The notes beneath the pieces were generated by a model. It did no database searches, was not told the origin of the DNA, and was given only the letters and a program-made list of their open reading frames with translations. A stretch of 64,000 bases of DNA from Actinomadura rudentiformis. Its GTDB lineage: Bacteria > Actinomycetota > Actinomycetes > Streptosporangiales > Streptosporangiaceae. The stretch is from positions 353,740-417,739 of the forward strand of contig NZ_WBMT01000008.1 in NCBI RefSeq assembly GCF_008923185.1, in the 5' to 3' direction. Below are positions 51,543-61,069 of this stretch, piece by piece; position 1 is the first letter of the stretch; each line of letters opens with the position of its first letter. Position numbers and translations under genes: made by a program.

Positions 51543-52787
51543 ATGGCACTTACGCCTGCCACCAACCTCGGACCCGCTACCGCTCTCGTGTGCCGCGAAT
51601 GCGGCAACACCAGGGATCTCGGCCCGCACTACGCGTGCGAGGAGTGTTTCGGTCCCCTTGAGATCAAGTACGACTTCGGCGATGTGACCCGCGCCTCGAT
51701 CGAGGCGGGCCCTCAGAACATCTGGCGTTACCGCGGGCTTCTGCCCGTTCCGGAGAACGTCGCGGAGACGCCCAACACCGAGCCCGGCCTGACCCGCCTG
51801 GTGCGCGCCGACCACCTCGCTGAGTCGCTCGGGCTGCAGCGGCTTTGGGTGAAGGACGACAGCGGCAACCCGACCCACTCGTTCAAGGACCGCGTCGTCG
51901 CCGTGGCGCTGGCAGCGGCGCGCGAGCTGGGCTTCAAGGTGCTGGCCTGCCCGTCCACCGGCAACCTCGCGAACGCGGTGGCGGCCGCTGCGGCGCGTGC
52001 GGGCATCCGCAGCGCGGTCTTCGTACCGTCCAACCTGGAGTCGCAGAAGATCATCACGACCGCGGTCTACGGCGGGACGTTCGTGACGGTGGACGGCAAC
52101 TACGACGACGTCAACCGCCTGGCCTCGGAGATCGCGGGGGAGCAGGAGGACTGGGCGTTCGTCAACGTCAACGTGCGGCCCTACTACGCCGAGGGCTCCA
52201 AGACCCTGGGCTACGAGATCGCCGAGCAGCTCGGCTGGCGGCTGCCCGACCAGATCGTCATCCCGATCGCGTCCGGCTCCCAGCTCACCAAGATCGACAA
52301 GGCGTTCCAGGAGTTCATCAAGCTCGGCCTGGTCGAGGACAAGCCGTACAAGGTGTTCGGCGCGCAGGCCGCCGGCTGCGGCCCGGTGTCCGCCGCGTTC
52401 AAGGCCGGGCACGACGTCGTACGACCGGTCAAGCCGGACACCATCGCCAAGTCCCTCGCCATCGGCAACCCCGCCGACGGCCCGTACGTGCTCGACATCG
52501 TCCGGCGCACCGGCGGCGCGATCGAGGACGTCACCGACGAGCAGGTCGTCGAGGGCATCCGGCTGCTGGCCCGCACCGAGGGCATCTTCGGCGAGACCGC
52601 GGGCGGCGTCACCGTCGGCACGCTCCAGAAGCTGACCGAGAGCGGCGCGCTCGACCCGTCCGCCGAGACCGTGATCATCAACTCCGGCGACGGCCTCAAG
52701 ACCCTGGACGCGGTCGCGCCGGTGGTCGCGCCGACCGCCAACATCGCCCCGTCCCTCGAGGCGTTCCGCGCCGCGGGCATCGCCTGA
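51543..52787 (+). CDS. thrC: Threonine synthase
   Basis: 414 residues from ATG 51543. An N-terminal zinc-ribbon-like CRECG...CEECFGPLE (residues ~17-39) is followed by the fold-type II PLP domain: KDDSGNPTHSFKDRVVAVAL contains the PLP lysine, and CPSTGNLANAVAAAAARAGI, IPIASGSQLTKI and GDGLKTLDAVAPVV follow. It converts O-phosphohomoserine to threonine. An S-box riboswitch precedes it, so threonine synthesis is tied to SAM, the product of the competing methionine branch. A CysO-like gene follows. Confidence 0.93.
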   Translation: MALTPATNLGPATALVCRECGNTRDLGPHYACEECFGPLEIKYDFGDVTRASIEAGPQNIWRYRGLLPVPENVAETPNTEPGLTRLVRADHLAESLGLQRLWVKDDSGNPTHSFKDRVVAVALAAARELGFKVLACPSTGNLANAVAAAAARAGIRSAVFVPSNLESQKIITTAVYGGTFVTVDGNYDDVNRLASEIAGEQEDWAFVNVNVRPYYAEGSKTLGYEIAEQLGWRLPDQIVIPIASGSQLTKIDKAFQEFIKLGLVEDKPYKVFGAQAAGCGPVSAAFKAGHDVVRPVKPDTIAKSLAIGNPADGPYVLDIVRRTGGAIEDVTDEQVVEGIRLLARTEGIFGETAGGVTVGTLQKLTESGALDPSAETVIINSGDGLKTLDAVAPVVAPTANIAPSLEAFRAAGIA

Positions 52788-52847
52788 GGCGAATGAACGG
52801 GCAGCCTGACGCCACGGTGCGACGGGCTCTGCTGATGCCATCGCGTC

Positions 52848-52873
52848 CCGGCGCCGCCCTTGGGCGGCGCCGG
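52848..52873 (+). terminator. Hairpin terminator of thrC
   Basis: A perfect 12-bp GC-rich stem (CCGGCGCCGCCC with its complement at 52862-52873) with a 2-nt loop, 60 bases after the thrC stop. It may only attenuate, because the CysO-like gene starts 49 bases later. Confidence 0.6.
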
Positions 52874-52921
52874 TTCCGCGAGCCACCTTCATACCGATCG
52901 ATCTGTTGAGGAGTTCCTGAA

Positions 52922-53200
52922 ATGAGCACGGTTTCTGTGCGGATCCCGACGATCCTGCGGACCTACACCGGCGGCGAGGCGGAGGTGAAGGCCGAAGGGG
53001 AAAACCTGCGCGCCGTGGTCGCCGACCTGGACGCCGGCTACGCCGGAATCGCCGCCCGCATCCTCGACGACAACGGCAAGATCCGCCGTTTCGTCAACGT
53101 GTACGTGGGCGACGAGGACGTGCGCTTCGCCGACGGCCTGGACACCCCGACCCCCGAGGGCTCGCAGATCTCCATCATCCCCGCCGTGGCCGGCGGCTGA
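52922..53200 (+). CDS. MoaD/ThiS-family sulfur carrier, CysO-like
   Basis: 92 residues from ATG 52922 behind GAGGAG. Ubiquitin-like sulfur carrier ending in VAGG, whose terminal Gly is thiocarboxylated. The sequence VSVRIPTILRTYTGGEAEVK, LDAGYAGIAARILDDNGKI and FVNVYVGDEDVRFADGLDT closely follows mycobacterial CysO, which donates sulfur for cysteine synthesis with CysM. CysM and Mec are not adjacent here; instead it follows thrC. Confidence 0.85.
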   Translation: MSTVSVRIPTILRTYTGGEAEVKAEGENLRAVVADLDAGYAGIAARILDDNGKIRRFVNVYVGDEDVRFADGLDTPTPEGSQISIIPAVAGG

Positions 53201-53312
53201 TCTTCGAGCCTCGCTGAGCGTGCCATGCGGGGCGGCCGGTATTCGTTGGTCAGGCCGACACCGGCTCCGTGCGGGAGTGCTTTCGTCCTGATAGATCGGG
53301 TAAGAGGCCCGC

Positions 53313-53936
53313 ATGGGGATTGCGGAGGACATTGCGGGTGCCGTGCTGGCTCACCCCAGCGTGAACGAGGTGAAGCTGATCGGATCTCGGGCACGCGGCC
53401 ACGCGACCGAGTTGTCGGACTGGGATTTTCATGTCACAGCCGAGGACTTCGGTGAGGTGGCTGCGGACCTGCCCGGACTCGTTTCTCCGTACGATCCGAT
53501 CGCCGCCCAGTGGGACCCGCTCGGTGATTTCGAGAGCTATCTGCTCATCTTCAGCGGGCCGGCGAAAGTTGATCTGATCTTTCCTGATGTACCGCGCAGT
53601 TCCAATCCGCCCTGGCGGGTCGGGCCCGACACTCTCGCCGCAGTCGACGCGCATTTCTGGGACTGGTCGTTGTGGCTGGTCAGCAAGCGTCGCCGTGGCA
53701 TGACCGATCGGGTACGGGGCGAACTCCTCAAGATGAGCAGGCATCTCTTGGAGCCCCTCGGCATCGTGGCCATTCCGCATTCCCTTGAGGAAGCCGCGGC
53801 CCGATATGTGCGGGAGAGAGACCGCCTGGAGAGGCGCTACGGGATCCGTTTGTCGCGGCGTCTTGAGGAGGAAGTGCTGCCGCTCGTACGGGCGTCCGAT
53901 GGTGACCATTACCGGCCGTCAGGTCTTCCGTCGTAA
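53313..53936 (+). CDS. Nucleotidyltransferase-domain protein
   Basis: 207 residues from ATG 53313. Polymerase-beta-type NTase motif: LIGSRARGHATELSDWDFHV (GS-x-A-x-G then D-x-D). The third acidic residue is likely in KVDLIFPDV. The C-terminal half is helical. Such proteins transfer nucleotides to small molecules, tRNA or proteins (including antitoxin MntA-type). No HEPN partner is adjacent, so a toxin-antitoxin role is not supported. Confidence 0.8.
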   Translation: MGIAEDIAGAVLAHPSVNEVKLIGSRARGHATELSDWDFHVTAEDFGEVAADLPGLVSPYDPIAAQWDPLGDFESYLLIFSGPAKVDLIFPDVPRSSNPPWRVGPDTLAAVDAHFWDWSLWLVSKRRRGMTDRVRGELLKMSRHLLEPLGIVAIPHSLEEAAARYVRERDRLERRYGIRLSRRLEEEVLPLVRASDGDHYRPSGLPS

Positions 53937-54117
53937 GGGCTGTCACCGGCATCAGGTCACATATATGGTCGACCCCGATCACGCCGGGTCGAACCCCGCC
54001 GCGGCCTCTGAGGGTCATGGAGACACGTGCGCTGGTCGACGGGCCCCGCAGTAGAAGGGGTGGGGCCCGAAGCGTGACCGTGGCCGGGTGGCCACGGACG
54101 AGCGGCAGGTTTTCGGT

Positions 54118-54318
54118 ATGGCTCAGGGCACAGTCAAGTGGTTCAACGCCGACAAGGGGTACGGCTTCATCGCGGTCGACGGTGGTCGGGATGTGTTCGT
54201 GCACTACTCGGCGATCCAGATGGACGGCTACCGCAGCCTCGAACAGGGCCAGCGAGTCGAGTTCGAGATAACGCAGAGCGACAGAGGCCCGCAGGCGGAC
54301 GCCGTCCGAGCCATCTGA
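54118..54318 (+). CDS. Cold-shock-domain protein
   Basis: 66 residues from ATG 54118 (MAQGTVKWFN, the standard start). RNP1 is KGYGFIAV and RNP2 is VFVHYSAI. Single-domain OB-fold RNA/DNA chaperone of the CspA type, normal length. A longer start at 54088 is in frame but adds residues absent from the family. Confidence 0.92.
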   Translation: MAQGTVKWFNADKGYGFIAVDGGRDVFVHYSAIQMDGYRSLEQGQRVEFEITQSDRGPQADAVRAI

Positions 54319-54574
54319 CATTCGTGCCATCAAGTCCTCAGGTGCCGGAGCCGTCCGGCTCACCTGAGGCCAGATCCGTCTGCGCGATCTGAAGTGGGGC
54401 AGGCCGGGCTGTCCGTGGCCAGTACAGCGTGGTCGCTCCGCGCGGCCCCTCGCCGTCCTGCTTCGACAGCGCATCGATGGGCGACCGCGGGCAGCGCACA
54501 GAGTGGGCCCTGGCCCAGGCCATCGGCCGGTGCGACGATGAGGTCCGGATCGCGTGTCCTGGGGTGTGATCGCG

Positions 54575-54790
54575 ATGACGCTGCACAGAGGCCTTTTCGA
54601 ACGTTGGTGGCTGCGGGCCTGCTGGTACGTGCTCGTCGGCCTGGCGGTGACCTTCGTTCTCTCCCGACTGGACGGCGTCTCCTGGATGGAGGAGATACGC
54701 CGCGGCGTCATCCCCTGGCTGGTGATCGTCCTCGTACCGGAGCTGCTCATGTGGCGGCAGCGTCGGCAGGCCAAGGACACCCGTCCGTGA
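54575..54790 (+). CDS. Small membrane protein
   Basis: 71 residues from ATG 54575 (GTG 54554 alternative). Two hydrophobic helices (WWLRACWYVLVGLAVTFVL and IPWLVIVLVPELLMWR) joined by an acidic loop. No family recognised. It converges on the DUF574 methyltransferase gene with 21 bp between stops. Confidence 0.55.
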   Translation: MTLHRGLFERWWLRACWYVLVGLAVTFVLSRLDGVSWMEEIRRGVIPWLVIVLVPELLMWRQRRQAKDTRP

Positions 54791-54811
54791 TCCGATCAAG
54801 GTGGATCAGCC

Positions 54812-55612
54812 TCAGGGCTTTCGTGCGAGGGCGCAGACTCCGGGAAGCTCAGGGGGCTCGCCCCAAGGGCTGGCCTCGGGGCGCCACCGGGGGAGCGACA
54901 CCAGTCCCGGGTCCACCAGTTCCAGGCCGGCGAAGAGACGGCTGACCTGGTCGTAGGAGCGCACGGTCATCTTCGGGGTGCCGTGCTCGTTCCATTCCCT
55001 GATGTTGGCGCGGACCTCTTCGGCGTTGACGAAGTCGCAGGCGTGCGTCATGGCGAGATGGCTGCCGGAAGGTACGGCGTCCATGAGGCGCTTGATGATC
55101 GTCTGGGCTTCCTCGTCGTCCAGGATGAAATGGACGATGCCCAGGAGCATGATGGCGATCGGCCGGTCGAAGTCGAGGGTCTCGCGCGCCTTGGCCAGAA
55201 TGTGCTCGGGGTCGCGCAAGTCGGCGTCGATGTATGAGGTGGCGCCCTCAGCGCTGCTGTTGAGCAGGGCGCGGGCGTGCGTCAGCGCCAGCGGGTCGTT
55301 GTCGACATAGACGATCCGGCATTCCGGTGCGATTCGCTGGGCGACCTCATGGGTGTTGTCCACGGTCGGCAAGCCGGTGCCGATGTCCAGGAACTGCCGG
55401 ATGCCCACCTCATCGACGAGATGCCACACCGCGCGGCCGAGGAACGCCCGGTCGGCGAGAGCGGTCTGGACGATGCCGGGGAAGACCTTCTTGATCTCCT
55501 CGCCGACCGCTTGATCGACCGGATAATTGTCCTTGCCGCCCAGCCAGTAGTTCCAGATTCGCGCCGAATGCGGAACGGAACTATTAACGTGCGATTGGGT
55601 GTCATCGTCCAT
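54812..55612 (-). CDS. SAM-dependent methyltransferase (DUF574 / Methyltransf_19)
   Basis: 266 residues from ATG 55612, the family's normal start region and length. Landmarks: ARIWNYWLGGKDNYPVDQAV, FLGRAVWHLVDEVGIRQFLD, IGTGLPTVDNTHEVAQ (SAM-binding glycine motif), RIVYVDNDPLALTHARALL, IAIMLLGIVHFILDDEE and GSHLAMTHACDF. These are abundant in actinomycetes; substrates are mostly unknown. It lies downstream of a PP2C-fold gene in the same direction, separated by a hairpin. Confidence 0.9.
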   Translation of the reverse strand: MDDDTQSHVNSSVPHSARIWNYWLGGKDNYPVDQAVGEEIKKVFPGIVQTALADRAFLGRAVWHLVDEVGIRQFLDIGTGLPTVDNTHEVAQRIAPECRIVYVDNDPLALTHARALLNSSAEGATSYIDADLRDPEHILAKARETLDFDRPIAIMLLGIVHFILDDEEAQTIIKRLMDAVPSGSHLAMTHACDFVNAEEVRANIREWNEHGTPKMTVRSYDQVSRLFAGLELVDPGLVSLPRWRPEASPWGEPPELPGVCALARKP

Positions 55613-55756
55613 GACCGGATTGTTGCAGTTGCGGTCCGACCTGTCTGGCAGCCCGGACGTTCTCGTGCCGCCTCGGACTCGGTACGCCGTTGGCTGGACG
55701 TCCCCACGCTCTCCGTCACGCTTGCCCGTCGTGGTGGCTGCGTCCTGCCAACAGGC

Positions 55757-55801
55757 GGCATGACCGGGGCCGCCCGTTCCGCGATTTTCCGGGCGACCCC
55801 T
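55757..55801 (-). repeat. Hairpin repeat, copy 1
   Basis: A 26-bp sequence starting GGCATGACCGGGGCC (55757-55782) is identical to 57653-57678. Together with GGGCGACCCC at 55791-55800 it forms a stem. It sits at the 3' end of the PP2C-fold gene and probably terminates it. Confidence 0.6.
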
Positions 55802-56570
55802 ACTCGCAGGATCGGGGAAGCCGGGCCAGTGCGCCCGCGGTGACTGGTTCCACGGTTGTCTCGGTGGCCATGACGTCAATGACGACGCAGCTGGCGTCGT
55901 CTGCTGCGGGGTTGGCCTGGACGGCCTGCATGAGACGGTTCACGATGTCGGCCGGGCTGGCTCCTTCCTTGATGATCCGAAGGTCTGGGCCGTCGTGGAT
56001 CGAGGGCGCGAAGCCGCGAGTGCAAAGGATGTATCGGTCCCCTGGACGGCTTTCGCGTAGCGATTGATCCGGGTCGGGAGCAGCCGTGCCGTCGAGGAAG
56101 CGGGGTGCTGGCAGCGCCCGAGGCAGGGTGAAATCGTGCGTGATCTGGTAGATCTCGCCATCACGGATCAGGTAGGCCCGGCAGAGACCGACGTGGGTAA
56201 GGGCGAGCTCATGTCCTGACCAGTGGATTGCTGTGACCCAGACCGTCGCGTCGGTGCATCGCTGGTCGTGCTGCTTGAGCCGCCCCAGTCGTTCATGTGC
56301 CTGGTCTATCGCCGACAGTGCGAGCTCCATGATCGGTGATCGCGGGCGAAAGCGCTCCTCCCACAAGGTGGCTGCGGCCCGGTTCAGAGCGTCCTCGGAC
56401 GGCCGGATGACCTGACGGGCCATGGCCTCAACGACCTCTGCGGCAGCGATGTCACCGCCACTGCCTCGTCCGGCGGCGACGACCTGTAGCTGTGGGCCGG
56501 CGTAGACGGCGTCCTGATTGACCTGTGACGCGCGTCCGATCTGTGAGCCGACGGCAACGATGACGCCCAT
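55800..56570 (-). CDS. PP2C-fold protein, probable pseudophosphatase
   Basis: 256 residues from ATG 56570. The order of PP2C motifs is clear: SQVNQDAVYAG, VVAAGRGSGGDIAAAEVVEA, LALTHVGLCRAYLIRDGEIY, QITHDFTL, GDRYILCTRGFAPSIHD and DDASCVVIDV. However, the metal-binding Asp of the DGMGG motif is Ala (AAGRGSGG), the GDSRAYL motif reads VGLCRAYL, and the SDGL Asp is Arg (CTRGF). Only the first (NQDA) and last (DDAS) acidic sites remain. It is therefore probably catalytically dead and may bind phosphoproteins or act as a decoy. It could be cotranscribed with the methyltransferase. Confidence 0.75.
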   Translation of the reverse strand: MGVIVAVGSQIGRASQVNQDAVYAGPQLQVVAAGRGSGGDIAAAEVVEAMARQVIRPSEDALNRAAATLWEERFRPRSPIMELALSAIDQAHERLGRLKQHDQRCTDATVWVTAIHWSGHELALTHVGLCRAYLIRDGEIYQITHDFTLPRALPAPRFLDGTAAPDPDQSLRESRPGDRYILCTRGFAPSIHDGPDLRIIKEGASPADIVNRLMQAVQANPAADDASCVVIDVMATETTVEPVTAGALARLPRSCE

Positions 56571-57002
56571 GCCCTTTGACGCTACAAGGGCACGATCAAC
56601 CGGTCACGTGAAGCACCGGCCAACGCGATCCATAAACCGCCGATACGGTCGGCCCGCGCTCGCATGTGTCCGTGGCACCGTGAGCCCCTGGGTGTGCGGC
56701 GTGCCGCATTTTTCTCCACCTTCCTTCCCCCGCCCCGATGAAAGCCGGCGGACAGGTTCCGTCAAGGGTCGAGCTTGCTCGATCACGTTGTGACGCCTGA
56801 AGGGTGCCCTTGACGGGTTCTGGCCGACGCCCACTCTGAAGAGATCGGGTCGGGGCCCGTGCCATTCCAGCCCAGGCCGCAACGTCCCGGGGGCTGCCGC
56901 AGGTGCCCTGCTCAAGACTCCCATCGAAGCCTCAGGAGGCGGTGGAAGACTGGGCTGTGCAGATGAAAGGGGCCCGACCCTTGATTGGAATGTGGAGAAG
57001 CC
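56571..57002. other. Intergenic region without a recognisable gene
   Basis: Between the PP2C-fold gene and a small plus-strand gene. A TTGACG lies at ~56811, but no matching -10 box is clear. No gene seen. Confidence 0.4.
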
Positions 57003-57242
57003 ATGTGGACACTGTCCGTCTTTGATCAGTCTTCCGATGAACTGGTAGCCGAGACGGAACTTCCGAATGTCGAGTGGCCTTCTCTTCGAGCGGCGCTGGA
57101 CATCCCGGACGCGGAGCCCGCTGGCGGTTATCCATTGTCGGAGGAGGGGCTAGCGATAGTTCGTCCACTCTTGCACGATGACGTTGGTTCCTTCAGGGAC
57201 GGATGGTTCTACGTCCTTGAGGATCTGGCCTCTTCGACGTGA
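57003..57242 (+). CDS. Small hypothetical protein (79 aa)
   Basis: Starts at ATG 57003 behind TGGAGAAG. Sequence WTLSVFDQSSDELVAETELP, WPSLRAALDIPDAEPAGGYP and VLEDLASS is compact, acidic and soluble. It resembles small actinobacterial proteins next to toxin or integrase genes, but I cannot name a family. Confidence 0.65.
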   Translation: MWTLSVFDQSSDELVAETELPNVEWPSLRAALDIPDAEPAGGYPLSEEGLAIVRPLLHDDVGSFRDGWFYVLEDLASST

Positions 57243-57463
57243 CCGCGTGAGCGGGCTGCCGTCCAATGCCGTCGGCACCCGAAAGGGGAGCAACGCGAGT
57301 TGGCCGGCGGCCTGCGTCCATCGACACGACGGTGATCACTGGTGCATGCTCGTCACGCTTAATGCAGAAGGCCGCTATTTCGAGCTGAGTGAAGCCCGTG
57401 CAATGACAGCCATGGCAGAGGATGGCGTGCTCATGCCGGGCCCGACCCCTGTGAACGGCGATT

Positions 57464-57608
57464 ATGGTGACCTACAGCGGCAGTCAGGGGAGCACGGCTT
57501 ACCAGGGTTGGGCGGGTTTGTCCCACGTGAGACCACAAGTGGCGAGGTAGATCGAGCTGGCCTCGGCGGGGATGTTCGCGGCTTGCACTCGAGAGGGTGG
57601 AGTCAACA
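57464..57608 (+). repeat. Long imperfect direct repeat, copy A (with CIRCE remnant)
   Basis: This segment resembles 58806-58954 in two blocks: one with AGCGGCAGTCAG...TACCAG, and one from AGGTAGATCG to the CTTGCACTC...GAGT hairpin. The latter is a degraded CIRCE (left arm 57582-57590 intact, right arm GAGTCAACA altered). No chaperone gene follows copy A. Confidence 0.75.
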
Positions 57609-57633
57609 AGAGGACGACTAGCCCCTTGATCTG

Positions 57634-57678
57634 CGAACGGGCGACCCCACAGGGCATGACCGGGGCCGCCCGTTCCGC
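57634..57678 (+). repeat. Hairpin repeat, copy 2
   Basis: GAACGGGCGACCCC (57634-57647) pairs with GGGGCCGCCCGTTC inside the 26-bp sequence at 57653-57678 that is identical to copy 1. Relative to copy 1 the complementary arm lies on the other side. Confidence 0.6.
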
Positions 57679-57772
57679 AATTGTTCCGCACTGCCAGGTC
57701 CCGTTGCCGACCGCACAGCCTCAGCTCTTATTGACTTGCACCGGAGGCATGGTGGCCCATCAAGATGTGGTC

Positions 57773-58183
57773 ATGCCTTCACGCAACCGCCGTCTCGGAA
57801 GCGGCGTGTCGTGGCCGATCACCTTGACGGACGTAGTCGATGGGCTCGGTGAGCAGTACGAGTTCGTCAAGAGACCGAAGTTCTGCGTTGGCGGTGTCGC
57901 TGACAGTCCACTGGCCGTGGAATGGGTTCCCGCCCACTCCTTCAACTTCGGAATGGGCGGCTATCACCCAGATGTCGTGGGGATTCACATCAACATCCGT
58001 CCAGTGAGGTCGGCAGATAGGGCGGCTGTTCGCTCGCTGCTGCTGACGCTCGCGTTGCCGCAGCTACGTGACTGGATTGCTCGCTCCCAGGTTGCAACGG
58101 AGACTTGGAAGGACGATCTTCACACTTGCCGATGGACCTGTGATGATGAGGAAGTCAGGTTGGTGGGTGAGTGGCCGTTGTGA
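57773..58183 (+). CDS. Hypothetical protein (136 aa)
   Basis: ATG 57773 is favoured; GTG 57752 with GGAGG four bases upstream is an alternative. Soluble: GVSWPITLTDVVDGLGEQYE, VEWVPAHSFNFGMGGYHPDV, VGIHINIRPVRSADRAAVRS, then a Trp-rich end (DLHTCRWTCDDEEVRLVGEW). No family recognised. It lies between the two copies of the long direct repeat, so it is cargo of, or was trapped by, the former element. Confidence 0.6.
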   Translation: MPSRNRRLGSGVSWPITLTDVVDGLGEQYEFVKRPKFCVGGVADSPLAVEWVPAHSFNFGMGGYHPDVVGIHINIRPVRSADRAAVRSLLLTLALPQLRDWIARSQVATETWKDDLHTCRWTCDDEEVRLVGEWPL

Positions 58184-58331
58184 GCGGTGGTCGACCTAGC
58201 TCGACGCCGAACCACTGACAACCGTCAAGGTCCGTGAGACCGTGCAGCCTCGGCGGAGAACCCCTCGTATGCCGCACAGAAGCTCGCACCGTTCCAGAGT
58301 GCTCATTCGCGCGAACGGCGAGACGGTGTGA

Positions 58332-58946
58332 GGGACACAGCGGCCGGTCCCGGCTTGCCCGGAACTGGTCATGATCCTCCGTGCTCATGTCGAGGAATTC
58401 GGGGCGGGTGACGGCGGTCGGCTCTTCCGCAGTCAGCGAGGCAACCGGCTGGCGCCGGTGAGCTATGACTCGGTGTGGCGCCGTGCCCGCGCTCATGCAC
58501 TGACCCCGGCCCAGCTCGCCACGCCGCTAGCGGAACGGCCCTATGACCTCCGGCATGCCTGCCTGTCGTTGTGGCTGCGCAGCGGGGTTAGCGAGATCGA
58601 GGTGGCGGCTCGGGCGGGTCACTCGGTGGCGATGCTCCAGAGCACTTACGCGCACTGCATCGACGGGGATCGAGACCTGATGAACAAGCGGATCGAAGCA
58701 GGTCTGGGTAGCCCCGAGCAGGGTTCAGGGAACAGAGGGGAACAAGCGGGCGCTTGGTCGCCTGGCCGGGAGGTGTCTGTTCCCCGATTGTTCCCGGAAC
58801 GGCGGGTGACCGTGACGTATAGCGGCAGTCAGCGAAGCACGCCCTACCAGCCTCCGAAGGACATTGGTCCTGGTAAGGACGTGAATGGGCAGGTAGATCG
58901 GGCTGACCTTGGCGGGGATGTTCGACGCTTGCACTCGACAGGGTAG
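58332..58946 (+). pseudogene. Tyrosine recombinase (phage-type integrase), N-terminally truncated
   Basis: The frame opens after a stop at ~58330 and reads PACPELVMILRAHVEEFG, RLFRSQRGNRLAPVSYDSVW, then the catalytic RPYDLRHACLSLWLRSGV (R and H-x-x-R box), AARAGHSVAMLQSTYAHCID with the His and the nucleophile Tyr. The N-terminal core-binding and SAM-like domains and the first catalytic Arg are missing. The C-terminus (VTYSGSQRSTPYQ onward) is inside direct repeat copy B. It is a remnant of an integrated element next to groEL. Confidence 0.8.
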
Positions 58947-58954
58947 AGTGCTAA
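58806..58954 (+). repeat. Long imperfect direct repeat, copy B
   Basis: Counterpart of 57464-57608, about 1.35 kb downstream in the same orientation. It covers the 3' end of the integrase remnant and the upstream CIRCE. The two copies have diverged, so the duplication is old or the copies come from related elements. Confidence 0.75.
58928..58954 (+). promoter_or_regulatory. CIRCE element 1 (HrcA operator)
   Basis: CTTGCACTC, nine bases, GAGTGCTAA: the right arm is perfect against consensus TTAGCACTC-N9-GAGTGCTAA and the left arm matches seven of nine. It overlaps the stop codon of the integrase remnant. Confidence 0.85.
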
Positions 58955-58962
58955 ACAAACGG

Positions 58963-58989
58963 TTGGCACTCACCTGTGGAGAGTGACAA
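58963..58989 (+). promoter_or_regulatory. CIRCE element 2 (HrcA operator)
   Basis: TTGGCACTC, nine bases, GAGTGACAA: eight of nine and seven of nine matches. It lies nine bases after the first CIRCE. Two tandem CIRCEs upstream of groEL indicate tight HrcA repression relieved by heat. Confidence 0.85.
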
Positions 58990-59121
58990 TCCCACAGTCT
59001 GGGTCGGGGCGATGAGGCCTTGTTCTCGGCGGCGGAATGGAAGCCGTTCGAGGTGGGGCCGTCCGTCGCGGGCGTCGGCTCGATCCGTCATAGCCACCTT
59101 GTTCCGGGAGGACTGGAGCCT

Positions 59122-60747
<1,626 letters not shown>

Positions 60748-60782
60748 TCGGGTCCTAGCCGTACGACTCCGTACGCATGAAA

Positions 60783-60813
60783 GGGGCGGTTCCCTACGGG
60801 GACCGCCCCTTTT
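60783..60813 (+). terminator. Rho-independent terminator of groEL
   Basis: A 12-bp stem (one G-T pair) with a 3-nt loop, followed by TTTT, 36 bases after the stop. Confidence 0.85.
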
Positions 60814-61069
60814 GCCATGTGCTGGATGGTCTCTGAGGGTTGGCTGAGCAGCGCCGACGGTTGAAGTCGGGGTGGGTGACAGCGCGGCAGCAGGTTTGCG
60901 CTCAGGTGAGAGCAACTTCTTCACGGGAACGCATCGCAGACAGACGTGGCGCAAGGCCGGACGGCACGAAGTGGCGGTCAGGGTCGGCGACGTCTGTCGC
61001 GTCGGGCGAGGTGAGGGTCCCACTGGTCTCGTCCCGTGTCCGCGGTCTTTCCATGGGCGGGCTTGACCG

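Noticed and set aside
53313..53936. MntA/HepT-type toxin-antitoxin pair
   Set aside because: The NTase is 207 residues and no HEPN gene is adjacent.
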